This document shows, piece by piece, positions 1 through 8,758 of a stretch of 22,009 nt of DNA (position 1 is its first letter; each line of letters begins with the position of its first letter). The notes below the pieces were generated by a model. That model did not search any database. It had not been told where the DNA came from and saw only the letters and a list, made by a program, of their open reading frames with translations. This DNA comes from Rhizoclosmatium globosum. Lineage: Eukaryota > Chytridiomycota > Chytridiomycetes > Chytridiales > Chytriomycetaceae. The translations under genes were made by a program, and so were the position numbers. The stretch lies in contig MCGO01000384.1 of assembly GCA_002104985.1 (NCBI GenBank), positions 1 through 22,009 of the forward strand. The letters are read 5' to 3'.

Positions 1-1
1 T

Positions 2-663
2 GGGATTTATTATTCGTGGATACGCGGTGAAGCGGTGGTTGATATCGTCTGTCCTCGGTTTTACAATGCTTTAAAGTACTCAGTGATGATCGTTCCAGCT
101 TTTTTTTCCTTCAGGTTATCCCAACAATTGCATTAGTGACGTATACCGCGGATTCACCAGCTCCAGTCATGATTACATATGCTGTTGAAGGAAGTGTTAT
201 TCTTGCTGGCTTGATTGTATGTTTCTTCGACGCTGTTTTCACGGTCATTTTCTCAAAGTATATTCACCAACACACGCAACTTACGAAACAAGACAAGAAG
301 CTGTATACGATATCGAAATACAGTGTTATAGCGACGGCGACTTCCTTTAGTGCTGTGTTAATGTATGCAGCAGGATTCGCGTTCAACTCTGGAGCGTTGT
401 TTGACTTTAGCCCCAATTTTATCAGTTTCACGTTCTGGGTCCTGGTGCGGATGAAGTATATGCTGTACAAGGTTGTGGATGAAGCTAGAAGTCAAGTTTC
501 CAGCTTGCACAAGCAAAAGACTTCAGTTGCGGTGACGGAAGAATCCTCGGACAGGAGGGCATCTGTCCATTCTGGTAGCATTGTTGAGAATCAGGCGAAA
601 ACCGTGGTACTCCAGATTATAAAGCAGGGAGTCTGCCAAGGAACCCGAGGTCCAGTATATTGA
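2..663 (+). CDS. Seven-helix membrane protein, copy 1 (5' end outside window, frame-broken)
   Basis: This is the C-terminal two thirds of a multi-pass membrane protein; its start lies before the window. From base 2 the frame reads GIYYSWIRGEAVVD, nearly identical to residues 104-117 of the next gene, then runs into a stop at 122-124. The homologous protein resumes in another frame from about base 108 (FLQVIPT-like) and continues to the stop at 661-663. The break falls in a run of eight T (100-107), where nine would restore the frame. The rest covers helices 4-7 and a Ser/Lys-rich cytoplasmic tail that is longer than in copy 2. It is a tandem paralogue of the gene at 803-1693, and the similarity continues past copy 2's stop. 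Function is unknown; a receptor-like role is only suggested by the helix count. The break may be a sequencing error or a real lesion. Confidence 0.75.
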
Positions 664-802
664 AACAATAGATAAGAAACGCGAACAACCTGACGCAAAA
701 TTTTTTTTCTTATTCTGAACGAGAAGTAGTAAAGTTGGGAATAAACGGGTGATAAAAAATGCTCTAGTTCCATTCATTTTTTGGAAATCTTTTGTGCCAA
801 TT

Positions 803-1693
803 ATGACTCCAGAGACATCAGATGGTCCATTTGCTACTGCCGTCATCTTCTGCATCATGGGTCCACTAAACATGATTGCGTTGATAATTTTGACACGGCT
901 GATTCTAGAATATGACATACGACAAGCAAAAAAACGATTCTCATTCAAACAGTTCTTCTCTCCAATGAATCGAATACTTATTCTCGCAATCTCTTGTCTT
1001 ATGCTTTTCTATATTTGTATGGCAATCCAACGATTTCACGAGCTTCATACTGTTCAGTACAAAGTTGGTTTCGTGTTTGAGAAATTCTTTCTCGCGATTG
1101 TGGAGACGTGTGGGATATATTATTCGTGGATACGCGGAGAAGCTGTTGTCGACATAATTACTCCGAAATTCTACAATTCGTTGAAATATTCCGTTCTGAT
1201 CTTCCCTGCGTTCTTTTTTCTGCAAGTTATTCCTACTGTTGCATCTGTAACATATTACGACGAATCAACTGCTCCCATCATAATTAAATATGCAGAACAA
1301 GGTAGTATTGTCATCGGCGGGTTGATTGTGTGTTTCTTTGACACGGCTTTTACGTTCGTCTTTTTAACATATATGCAGCAACACAAACAACTCACACATC
1401 AAGATAAGAAGCTTTACACGATATCGAAATATAGCGTTATTGCAACTGTAACTTCGTTTAGTGCTGTTTTTATGTATGCTGCAGGCTTCGCATTCAACTC
1501 ATCTGCATTGTTCGATTTCAGCCCCAATTTGATAAGTTTCACGTTCTGGATTCTAGTTCGAATGAAATACAAACTGTACAAGATTGCAGATGACGTCAAA
1601 AGCCAAAATTCAAGCGTGCAACCAAGAAAGCCGTCCGTAGCAGTAATGGAAGCATCGGCAGAAAGCGGATATCTGGACAATTTGGAAGGATAG
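803..1693 (+). CDS. Seven-helix membrane protein, copy 2 (GPCR-like, unrecognised family)
   Basis: An intact single-exon reading frame of 296 residues from the ATG at 803. The frame is open further upstream but holds no earlier ATG, only a GTG at 749. Hydrophobic segments lie at about 11-33, 57-76, 86-109, 128-150, 166-190, 208-230 and 235-255, giving seven helices with a short N-terminus and a hydrophilic Ser-rich C-terminal tail (about 260-296). That is the topology of a G-protein-coupled receptor, but I recognise no GPCR signature such as DRY or NPxxY, so the family is unassigned. It sits about 140 bp downstream of copy 1 on the same strand, as a tandem duplication. Its 3' flank converges on ATG101. 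The frame is well conserved between the copies, which supports a real protein. Substrate or ligand cannot be inferred. Confidence 0.8.
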   Translation: MTPETSDGPFATAVIFCIMGPLNMIALIILTRLILEYDIRQAKKRFSFKQFFSPMNRILILAISCLMLFYICMAIQRFHELHTVQYKVGFVFEKFFLAIVETCGIYYSWIRGEAVVDIITPKFYNSLKYSVLIFPAFFFLQVIPTVASVTYYDESTAPIIIKYAEQGSIVIGGLIVCFFDTAFTFVFLTYMQQHKQLTHQDKKLYTISKYSVIATVTSFSAVFMYAAGFAFNSSALFDFSPNLISFTFWILVRMKYKLYKIADDVKSQNSSVQPRKPSVAVMEASAESGYLDNLEG

Positions 1694-1707
1694 ATGATAA
1701 AACCGTT

Positions 1708-2818
1708 TTATCTCCAGAGTCGAAAGGAGGAGGCAGTCTGCCAAGGAACGTGAGGTCCAGTATATGAAACAATAAAGACTTGATTCGGAAACAAGTCTCC
1801 TATTATTCCCAATAATTGACTGCCCAGAGGAATATAATGTTTTGATAATGCCACACCCCACGATTGATCGGAATTGTTGAATGATATCTACAAAATAAAG
1901 GAGAAGTCAGCTAAAATACGTAAGGAATAAATCTCGTACCTGAAGAGGGAATGGATAAGAATCCTGTGTTGTGATTGAAGGAACATGCTCCTTATGTTCG
2001 TTAGCAAGCTGTGTTATCTTGAGAAGAGTAGCAAGGAGCTGTTGTTCAATTGACTTTTTTGCTTGAAGCTGGTCGCGTTCTGTTTTCGATTGCGTGATTG
2101 AGAGGCGGATTGTCCATTGCTAAAGCAGTTCGAGCAGAGTCAGACACCCAATGTCCTTTTTAAACGTCTCAAGTATATACAAATACCTCCCAAGGAACTG
2201 TTGCGGGTTCGTTTGTAAACCAGCCCTGTGTCTTTTTAGGTTTCCGTTCTGAGAAGGAGAGAATAAACGAATGTTGGCCGCCTGATTTCAGAATAGCAGC
2301 GCTAAGGGGTCCTCCAGTTTGAGAGGTTTGAAGCAGAAGACGATGCTGAGGAGGAGGAGGAATGGTTGATGAATCCATAGTTTCATAAAGGACGTGATTC
2401 GTTCGTCAATCATTCGTTCAATCTGTCATTCACGAATCAGTCTTTTGGTGTTTCTGCGATGGTTGGTACTAGTAAGGACGGACCTCTGGATCATCAACGC
2501 GGACCTGGAGCATGAGCAGTTCAGGGTAAGTAAGTGGTTGTGTAGATAGCAGCCGGGCCTCACATAGGTCAGATCCAGGAAATCCAAGTTGACTTCGATT
2601 GGTTTTGTAAGCATAAAACTGCGATGGAAGAATATTGTGGTGGCTGATTGCTGTTGTTGGGAAGCATTAAAGGTGGTGGGTTGGTTGAAAGCAGGGCAAC
2701 CTGCCAGTGCCAGTGTGAGATAGTATCGATCAATATTCTTTTGATTTGAAGAGAACAGGATTAGTCGCTTTTCAGGAGGAAGAGGGAAAGTACTCACAAG
2801 AGGCAAATCAAAGTTCAT
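1708..2818 (-). CDS. ATG101: ATG101, autophagy initiation complex subunit (several exons)
   Basis: ATG101 is a HORMA-fold protein of the Atg1/ULK1 kinase complex that starts autophagosome formation; it pairs with Atg13 in fungi lacking Atg29/Atg31. Visible pieces, in order on the minus strand: a start-like MNFDLPL at 2818; TTIFFHRSF followed by DFLDLTY; VRVDDPE after an intron (GTGAGG...CCAG); ERMIDERITSFMKL (about 2365-2420); then a block with KSGGQHSFILSFSERK and VPWE (2187-2378); after an intron (2120-2186) QWTIRLSITQSKTERDQ (1940-2119); and after intron 1884-1939 a short C-terminus with QSW. The WE|QW junction and TYVRVDDPE are characteristic of the family. The 5' exon structure and the join near 2360-2400 could not be made with canonical introns (frame offset), and the stop may be 1708 or, with a further intron, about 1803. 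Identity is secure; the exact exons are not. Confidence 0.8.
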
Positions 2819-2847
2819 TTGTTTTGAGAGAAATTAAACAGAAACTG
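2819..2847. promoter_or_regulatory. 29-bp divergent spacer between ATG101 and LOA1-like start codons
   Basis: The proposed ATG of ATG101 (minus, 2816-2818) and the ATG of the acyltransferase (plus, 2848-2850) are only 29 bp apart. If both starts are right, each gene's 5' UTR must overlap the other's first exon and the core promoters lie inside coding or intron sequence. The acyltransferase start is well supported by its family-typical N-terminus; the ATG101 start is less certain. Confidence 0.45.
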
Positions 2848-4004
2848 ATGCAAAAGTACGCTCGATGGAAGGATCCAATCACGGGCATCAACCCGTTCCT
2901 TCCTACGAAAGCCCGGCTTGATGACAGGGATCCCTTGGCCTTGGTGAAGCCGTACCTGTGGTCGTTCAAGAAGCTCGTGGGTCCTCTGCTTTCGGTTGCG
3001 AAGCTGGGCGTCGTTGCGATTCTGTTTGGTGTTGGATACTTGGTCATGAGCATTGGATTCGTGGTTGGTTGCGAGGATGCTCGTGTGGTTGTGGTTCTGA
3101 CACACTTGCTTAGTATAGCGCGGTTCCTGCAATGAAAAGAGCCTGGACTGTCGGCGTTGCATTCGTATTTGGCCGTCTGTCTCTTGCATTGCTCGGATTT
3201 TATTACATTGACAAGGAACAGGTGTGGCTGAAGAAAAGGTTGGTTTCATGACCTACTACCCACTTCGTTCCATCTAAATGTCTGTATCAGTTTACGCGAA
3301 AAACAAGAGCTGAAAAAGACAACTGTGGACAGTATCGAGTCAGGAGACCTGATATATCGCGAACCACTCTTCATACGTCGATATTCTGTACCTGTTCACA
3401 CTCTATGCACCAGTGTTCACGGAAATCTCCTCTGAAACTAAATTACTCCCGCACTGTCTCCTTTGTGGAAGCCATGATGCGAACAGGAGAATATCCTACC
3501 CTCAACAACCCAAACGACACACAAACTCTTGCACAAATCTGTAAACACGCCAAAGAACATCGTCTGGGTCCTGTTGTTGTATTTGCGGAAGGTACTACTT
3601 CAAATGGACGCGCTTTGTTGAAACTTGTGGATGTATTATCGATGGACTTGATGTTACTCAACATCACGTTTCACGTGTTTGGAATCCGATACCCTTTTGA
3701 AGACTTCTCACCGTCGTATATTGTTGGTGGAAAGTTGAGCCACTTGATTGGTCTGGGCGCTCAGTGGTACAACAATTTGGATGTGAAGGTGTGCATGTAC
3801 AGTCCTTCTCTGTTTCGGAAATCGGTTGAACAGGAGGGTATAGAGCTATCGAAAGAAGCTATTGAGAGCATTCTGGTGCAAACGACGAAACTGAAAATGA
3901 CGAGTTTGGGCGTGTCTGACAAGAAAGACTTTTTTGACTTTTGGATGGACAAGGATACATCGGGTGCCAGTAATCAATCTACGACAGATAAAAAGACTCA
4001 ATAA
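2848..4004 (+). CDS. LOA1: LOA1/VPS66-type lysophosphatidic acid acyltransferase (3 exons, two frame breaks)
   Basis: A membrane acyltransferase predicted to acylate lysophosphatidic acid to phosphatidic acid at the ER/lipid droplet. Exons 2848-3063, 3114-3238 and 3291-4004. The N-terminus MQKYARWKDPITGINPFLP resembles fungal LOA1/Vps66 proteins. Two hydrophobic segments follow (about 50-70 and 80-100). The catalytic NHx4D motif reads NHSSYVD (about 138-144) and the second motif is FAEGT (about 211-215), with PLSF-like TVSFVEA between them. The three parts of exon 3 lie in different frames. One surplus base in the ATATAT at 3352-3357 and one in the CCC at 3448-3450 separate GDLI, IANHSSYVDILYL and RTVSFVEA; ignoring both gives 1053 nt, about 350 residues, the usual family size. 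I judge the breaks to be base errors or a recent pseudogene. It converges on GTF3C6 with 54 bp between the stops. Confidence 0.8.
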
Positions 4005-4058
4005 AGTCCAAGTGAATAAGTAAGCGGTTTGGTGTATGCTGAGTTGTATTTAAATGGT

Positions 4059-4764
4059 TCATTGCTGCATAATATCATCCGATGCTTCGTGTGGGCCAGA
4101 CGTTGATGCTGACCCTGATGCTGTAGGAGCTGATGGTGAAACTGTTGGAGTAGTAGCTTCCACAGTGGCTGAAACAACTGGTTTTGGTTCCAAGCGAATT
4201 CGCGAAAACTTGATGTGGGTTTCTGTTTTCCCCATATATGTCAGGGTAGTTGTATTATCCTTGTTGAAGTCCATGTTAAACATTGCATTTGCGAGTCCGA
4301 ATCTTGGAGGAGTTGGAACAATGTCTAGATTGAGGATAAGTTGGATAGTTGACAAGAAGGAGACACACCCTTCGCGGACTTCTCAGGCACCGCATTTGAA
4401 GAAGTTGCAAATATCATATCTGAGCCGAGCGAGTTGTCAAAGACGCCGCGAAAGTGCATGTTTCCAATTTTGAGGATTGGTTCTTCCGAGTCGAGGCCCT
4501 TTGAAGGATCGATCAGTTCTTTTAAACCACGATTAAGTTGTTGAGTAATAGATGCTTTACAATCAGAGAGAGGCCTCCGTGGGCTCGGGCTGCGTCTTTG
4601 ATCGAATCCACTGAGAACCCGTTCACATCCATCACTATCCACTCGTCTTCGGCTTCAGGACAGTCCTGGGCACTCACTTAAGCGACATTCTTGGTCAAAC
4701 TGAGTGCTCATACCTCCCATTCGTGGGCATCGCTTGCCTCAGTAAGGGTTGGGTCGCTTGACAT
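4059..4764 (-). CDS. GTF3C6: TFIIIC subunit, GTF3C6/Tfc7-like (4 exons)
   Basis: A small subunit of RNA polymerase III factor TFIIIC, which binds internal tRNA-gene promoters. Exons on the minus strand: 4764-4714, 4665-4561, 4498-4369 and 4324-4059; the total of 552 nt gives 183 residues with all junctions in phase. Donors are GTATGA, GTAAAG and GTGTGT. The N-terminal strand DEWIVMDVNG is followed by the family block GLDSEEPILKIGN...LGSDMIF (about 53-82), which matches the human GTF3C6 region with its GID..RPILQV...TLG..VIF pattern. The later TLTYMGKTETHIKFSRIRL matches the domain's last strands. The C-terminus (about 145-183) is Pro/Ser/Ala-rich and probably disordered. The next minus-strand gene upstream ends only 77 bp before this start, so the promoter is very compact. 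Family assignment is from remembered pattern similarity. Confidence 0.78.
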
Positions 4765-4841
4765 CCTTTCAAAAACAAAAGCAATAAATCTTTGTAAAAA
4801 TCCATATAACAACTAATTTCATATTCTGAAACCCAAATAAT

Positions 4842-5540
4842 CTAAATCTTCTGGCACGTGTACCACTCTCCATGAGGAGCATCACGATCAAACGGCCTCG
4901 CAACACGCTTACACTCCTTCCCCTCACCACACTTTGCCCCAGGCCCCGCACACACATTCTCCTCCAAATTCACACACGCAGCATGCAACCCCGTCGCATC
5001 AGTCCGACACGGGAACGCAAAAGGACAATACTGCCACAAATCATTAATCACCAAATTCGATCCAACGCATTTCGATGTCGCTGCTCCTTCAGTCGTCTTG
5101 AGCGAGTTGCATTGGAACCACACCCCGTGCACGGAATCAGCGTCCCACGGCTTGGAAATAAAACACGCGCGGTTTCCGCCGTTGAATTCTCCGCAACTGA
5201 TTCCGTCCATTGGGTTGCAGGGGGACTGCTCGATGTTGCGGCACGCGGCGTGGCGGCCGGAGATGTCGAGTTGGCAGTAGCCTGTCTCGCAGAGGGTTTT
5301 GGTCTTGCCGTTGTTGGTGACGAGGTGGTTTCCGGAACAGGTGGATGGGGCTGGACATGCGCCGTTGAACCATTTCCCCCAGGAGAGGTGGGATCCGCCG
5401 TTTTCGGCGTAGTACGAGCATTGGTAGGTCACGTCGGCCCAGCAGGATGTGGAGCCGAGTTCGTAACATGGTTGGCCTTGGAGGACGATCTGGGATTCGA
5501 CTGCGATTGCAGTGGAGAGGAGAACGATGAGGGCGTTCAT
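4842..5540 (-). CDS. Secreted cysteine-rich protein with repeated eight-Cys module
   Basis: An uninterrupted 232-residue frame from ATG 5538-5540. Residues 1-16 are a short hydrophobic signal peptide (MNALIVLLSTAIAVES), so the protein is predicted secreted. The mature part has 20 cysteines in a repeated pattern. Module 1 has Cys 25, 33, 41, 62, 68, 84, 89 and 100. Module 2 has Cys 108, 116, 126, 144, 158, 172, 178 and 189. A half module has Cys 197, 204, 210 and 229. Each module contains an aromatic W/F/Y step before the fourth Cys (GKWFNGAC, HGVWFQC, HGEWYTC), and modules 1 and 2 end in HAAC. An even number of cysteines fits disulphide bonding. I do not recognise the family and assign no activity; a wall-associated or host/substrate-facing role is possible for a chytrid but is inference. 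It is the only minus-strand gene here without an intron. Confidence 0.85.
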   Translation of the reverse strand: MNALIVLLSTAIAVESQIVLQGQPCYELGSTSCWADVTYQCSYYAENGGSHLSWGKWFNGACPAPSTCSGNHLVTNNGKTKTLCETGYCQLDISGRHAACRNIEQSPCNPMDGISCGEFNGGNRACFISKPWDADSVHGVWFQCNSLKTTEGAATSKCVGSNLVINDLWQYCPFAFPCRTDATGLHAACVNLEENVCAGPGAKCGEGKECKRVARPFDRDAPHGEWYTCQKI

Positions 5541-5701
5541 TTCTTTGTTGTTTTGTTTTGTGTTGGAATAGAGTGGTTGGAGTGGGATTTGGGAAAGTGA
5601 GAATTTAGAGTGGATTTCGGGGAAATTGGTTCAGGTGACTTGTCGTCTGAGCCGGCATGTGATTGTTGCGCACCCAATTCATCTGTCGGGGTCTCCGACA
5701 T
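5537..5701 (-). other. Upstream ORF overlapping the secreted-protein start codon
   Basis: A 54-codon frame beginning with ATG at 5699-5701 (MSETPTDELG...) ends in a TGA that overlaps the start codon of the secreted Cys-rich protein in the arrangement ATGA (5537-5540). The peptide is polar, with many Ser, Pro and Lys, and has no recognisable domain. It may be a translated uORF controlling the gene, or chance; the transcription start is unknown. Confidence 0.3.
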
Positions 5702-5875
5702 TGCATGGTTCGCTGGAAAGCCTCCACAGAGTCTAAACCTTGGAAATCTCAAGCCGAAATTTATGGATTCTCAATATAACAATAAACTAAATAAACTAGT
5801 ACATCTTAGTGTATTTATTTCCCCTCTCTCATAAAACAATATTCCCAAATGAATCAACAAACGACCCATAGTACT
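5541..5875. other. Intergenic region between the secreted-protein gene and TrpRS
   Basis: About 335 bp. It should hold the promoter and 5' UTR of the secreted-protein gene (right to left) and the 3' end signals of TrpRS. An AT-rich stretch at about 5760-5840 carries several AATAAA-like hexamers on the minus strand, suitable for TrpRS polyadenylation. Apart from the uORF, I see no gene. Confidence 0.5.
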
Positions 5876-7713
5876 CTACTTCTTGGCAGCCTTCTTCTCC
5901 TCCACCTTAATTCCTCCAACAGGCTCCTTCAACTGCACAATCTTCTTTTCAGTAGGATCCATAAACTTTCTCACCAACTCATCCGTAACCCCCTTTCTCC
6001 GCTCCTGAATATCCACCACAATCGCAGTAACAACCTCAATACACCGCTTCTTCAACTCACTAGTCGAAAGCGTACCAGCCCGGTACGTGCGTTCAATCGT
6101 CTCAAGCTCCTCATCATCCTCCAAGAAAAACTTGAGCCACTGGAACGCAACATCCACATCAGGGTTCCCCCCAAACTCACGGTGCAACTCCGCCGTCGCA
6201 CCGCCCCCCGAAAACGCATGCGAATTGATCTTCTTCTTGATCTGGTTCGGCGTGTCGGTGATGTAGATTGCGGTCTCGGCTTTCGAGGCCGACATTTTCG
6301 TGCCGGAGCCTTGGAGGGCGGGGAAGAATTGGGCGTGGATTAGGGCGGGTTTTGGGTACTTGAGGCGGACGGCTACGTCGCGGGTGATGCGGAAGTATGG
6401 GTCTTGGTCGATTGCGCAGGGGATTAGGCAGGGGATGTCGCCTTTTGGACCGAAGATGTGGGGAAGGTGTTTGAGAAGGAGGGGGCGGCTTGGATGGATG
6501 CAAAGTGCACTTTTCCAATGTTGTCGCTGTGGTTTTAGGGGGGGGGGATGGGGTTAGTGTTCCATTCACTGAGTGGAGTAGTGGAATTGGGGTGTGATTG
6601 GGGACCAGGTAACTACGATACAGCTGAAGATTCAATACATATTTCCAGATTATCTACTGACTCAAGATTCTGAGAGACTCCAATATGCTTTAGCATCCAA
6701 CTCGCAAAGTGATTAAGATCCAATATCCATCTCTAATTGACTCGCAGCCATTCAGTCAAGAAGACTCTCCATTACGGTAATCGCATAACAGCATCAATCA
6801 TAATCATCCAGCTTCGGCGTCACAGGTCAAATGCCGAATAGACTCGTATAGATAGACAGGTGAAAATGTACCTATCGACAAAACCGAAAGCCGCACGAGC
6901 CTGAGAGTAAGTGATACACTTTGCAATCTTTTGAACATTGGCATAGAAACCACCACCCATATAGTCCAAGTTGGAGAACATGAAAGTCAAGTCAGGGTTA
7001 AAACCGAAAGCAATAATGTCTTTTGCGTTCTGGATAGCAAAAGCATGAGCCTCTTCGAGCTTCAGTTCCTGCTTGAACAGGAACTTTTCGTCGTCAGTGA
7101 GTTGAATGACGAGTGGGGCGTGGAAAGCGTCCTGGAGGTACCTGCATCAGAGTGAGGTGTCAATAGGTATAATCTTGGATTGACTGTACATGCAGATATG
7201 TATACATGATCCAAGGAGGAGAGAGTGGAGAAGAGGGGGAAAGGTGATATTGAGGAGGGGGGCGGATGATGTCACCAACGTACTTGCAAAAGAAGAAGGG
7301 AACCATGTGACCAGTGTGCATTGAGCCCGAGGAAGGACCTCTACCCGTGTACAAGTAGAACGGCTTCCCCTTCTCAAAGCGATCCAGGATAGAAGCCAGA
7401 TCACTGCGTTAGATCAGGGTTAGGGTTAACAACTAACAACGTAACAGACAAACCGGTGCGAAAAGAACAGACCGCGTCGCAGAAACGGATGGGCTCTGAC
7501 GCCGGTCAAGTCCTCGAATCGTTTGATCAAATCAGCGTCGATTCGCCGTGTTCCAAATTGTTCAACGAGGCGGTCGTAGTCGATTGCAGCGGCCTTTCCA
7601 TCGGCGCCCTTTGCACCTTCAACTTCCCAGGGCGTTACTTTCTGTTCTTGCCCTTCGTTAGGGTTAAGTGACGTGGCGGCGAGTTCGGTGGTCGGTGGTT
7701 GTGGTTCGGCCAT
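5876..7713 (-). CDS. WRS1: Cytosolic tryptophanyl-tRNA synthetase (4 exons, one frame break)
   Basis: A class Ic synthetase that charges tRNA-Trp. Minus-strand exons: 7713-7454, 7403-7284, 7141-6872 and 6526-5876. Junctions are in phase: SH-R87, K126 and R/S217 are split codons. The HIGH-type motif is HTGH (116-119), preceded by YTGRGPSSGSM, and the KMSKS-type motif is KMSAS (about 294-298), both typical of eukaryotic TrpRS. Other family blocks include LRRGLFFSHRD, LTDDEKFLFKQ, IQAAPSFSNTFP and DIPCLIPCAIDQDPYF. In exon 4 the frame of PSFSNTFP and that of IFGPKGDIPC differ by one base. The break lies in the CCCC at 6460-6463 (GGGG on plus), where five bases would be expected. With that base the protein is 433 residues, the normal eukaryotic size without a long N-terminal extension. 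Because the gene is essential and presumably single copy, a base error is the simplest explanation. Confidence 0.92.
6527..6871 (-). other. Long third intron of TrpRS
   Basis: At 345 nt this is the longest intron in the window (others are mostly 45-170 nt). Donor GTACAT, acceptor CCACAG, with a run of ten C (plus-strand G at 6538-6547) forming the pyrimidine tract. It contains a TGATTGATGC-like stretch and a later CTGA that loosely resemble C and D boxes, but no clear terminal stem, so no RNA gene is called. Confidence 0.6.
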
Positions 7714-7877
7714 TTGTGTGTTGTTTTTGTGGCCCTATTTGCTCTTCCTTTCATACACAAAGAAAGCTATGATTCATGTGATTGATATTCTTTTATTTCT
7801 AGTCTAACCCATCCACACTTCTCAAGGAAGAATTCAAAATCACTTCAAATAAATATAAATCCGTTTGCAACTCTTGT

Positions 7878-8460
7878 TTAATTGGACGACATTTGAGGCT
7901 GTGGGGAAACAACTCCTCGCTTGTTGATTTCAGCAACATCCTAATTATACAGAAGTATGTGTTAGAAGAAAGTAGTTCGTTGTTGGTTGGGTGGTTTGCT
8001 CTAGAATTGTCAACCACCTCCACCCCCCTCCCCAAACAAAACATGTCAAACCTGAATCAAGGCCAGCTGTGAGATACATGGAAGAGACACGGCACAGATG
8101 GACGCCTCCTCGCTCTCTTGGATCCCAAAGAGACTCTGAACCTTACGACGGAGACGGTACGCTCCAATCGCTGGACAACAGCATGACACCAAGTCAAACG
8201 CGCCATCCTTATTGATCTTTCCGGACGCGAGACCCAACCAGATACATTGACAGCAGCACTAGTAAAGACAAGAAGGTTTTTAGTTACAATGTCGCGTGTG
8301 GGATAAATGAAGAATAGCCAGCTTTTGGCTGTCAAAACGAAGTCCGGACAATTATAATATTACTCACCACACCACAGAGGGCTTGACAGTCTCCGAAGCA
8401 GCCAAAGAGACCCTGAGAGTATGGTGTGGAGAAGAAGGAGAACATGCCAGCGTCAGCCAT
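7878..8460 (-). CDS. PLAC8-domain cysteine-rich protein (3 exons)
   Basis: A 120-residue protein from exons 8460-8368, 8258-8052 and 7940-7878, all junctions in phase 0 (donors GTGAGT and GTTTGA). The start at 8458-8460 gives MADAGMFSFF; an upstream-open frame lacks another suitable ATG. The domain shows the PLAC8 pattern: Cys at 21, 25 and 29, a CCCQC cluster at 32-36 following the first exon junction, a second hydrophobic CCCP segment (about 58-61), then AYRLRRKVQSLFGI, which matches the family's YR.R.K...Y.I block, and a final Cys-containing SLPCISQLALIQ. PLAC8 proteins are small membrane-associated proteins linked in various eukaryotes to cell size, calcium or metal (cadmium, zinc) transport; the substrate here cannot be told. 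The gene is divergent from the MAPR gene across about 298 bp. Confidence 0.85.
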
Positions 8461-8758
8461 TTTTTGTTGTGTGTTTGGTTTGTTTTTGTGTTTTGGACGA
8501 CTTTTTTTTCGTTCACTGGAATTGTCAGACCTCTTTTTGCCCCCTTCGCTCAACAGACAAAAATGAACGAAAACTGAGGTAAGGCAAGGAGTTGTTGTCG
8601 CGGAATTTAATCGTCAAGTGAGAAGTCGTAAGAGTATTCTGTACTCAATGTATATCACTTACACAGCAGAAGTCAAATTAATCAGATAGCTAGAGAAATA
8701 AATATCACGACAGAAGTCTTACTCAAAATAAAGAAAGACAATAAAATAAAGATCAAAA
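8461..8758. promoter_or_regulatory. Shared upstream region of PLAC8 (minus) and MAPR (plus)
   Basis: About 298 bp between two divergent start codons, so it must carry both promoters. The MAPR-proximal half (8640-8758) is A-rich. A near-repeat of ACAGCAGAAGTC / ACGACAGAAGTC occurs about 45 bp apart (about 8662 and 8708). No recognised operator. Confidence 0.5.

Noticed and set aside
691..760. AAAATTTT-containing tract upstream of 7TM copy 2 as another copy of the MFS palindrome
   Set aside because: It lacks the CCC/GG arms and is just a T-run next to A residues.
749..802. GTG at 749 as start of 7TM copy 2
   Set aside because: Eukaryotic context; the in-frame ATG at 803 gives a normal short N-terminus before helix 1.
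4872..5600. Long plus-strand frame of 242 residues antisense to the secreted protein
   Set aside because: It mirrors the intronless Cys-rich gene; its composition is arbitrary and it has no domain, while the minus strand has a signal peptide and ordered cysteines.
5849..6635. Overlapping frames on both strands across the TrpRS last exon
   Set aside because: The Leu/Asn/Arg- or Pro/Arg-rich products are frame shadows; only the KMSAS-containing frame matches a family. The 152-residue one is also created partly by the frame break at 6460-6463.
6640..6800. Possible C/D-box snoRNA in the long TrpRS intron
   Set aside because: C-box-like TGATTGATGC and a CTGA occur, but no terminal stem and no rRNA guide complementarity I could recognise.
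7415..7665. Telomere-like TTAGGG units (AGGGTTAGGGTTAA and CGTTAGGGTTAA) in TrpRS intron 1 and exon 1
   Set aside because: Only one or two units each; one is plainly coding (SLNPNEG). Not a telomeric array or a good sign of an interstitial telomere.
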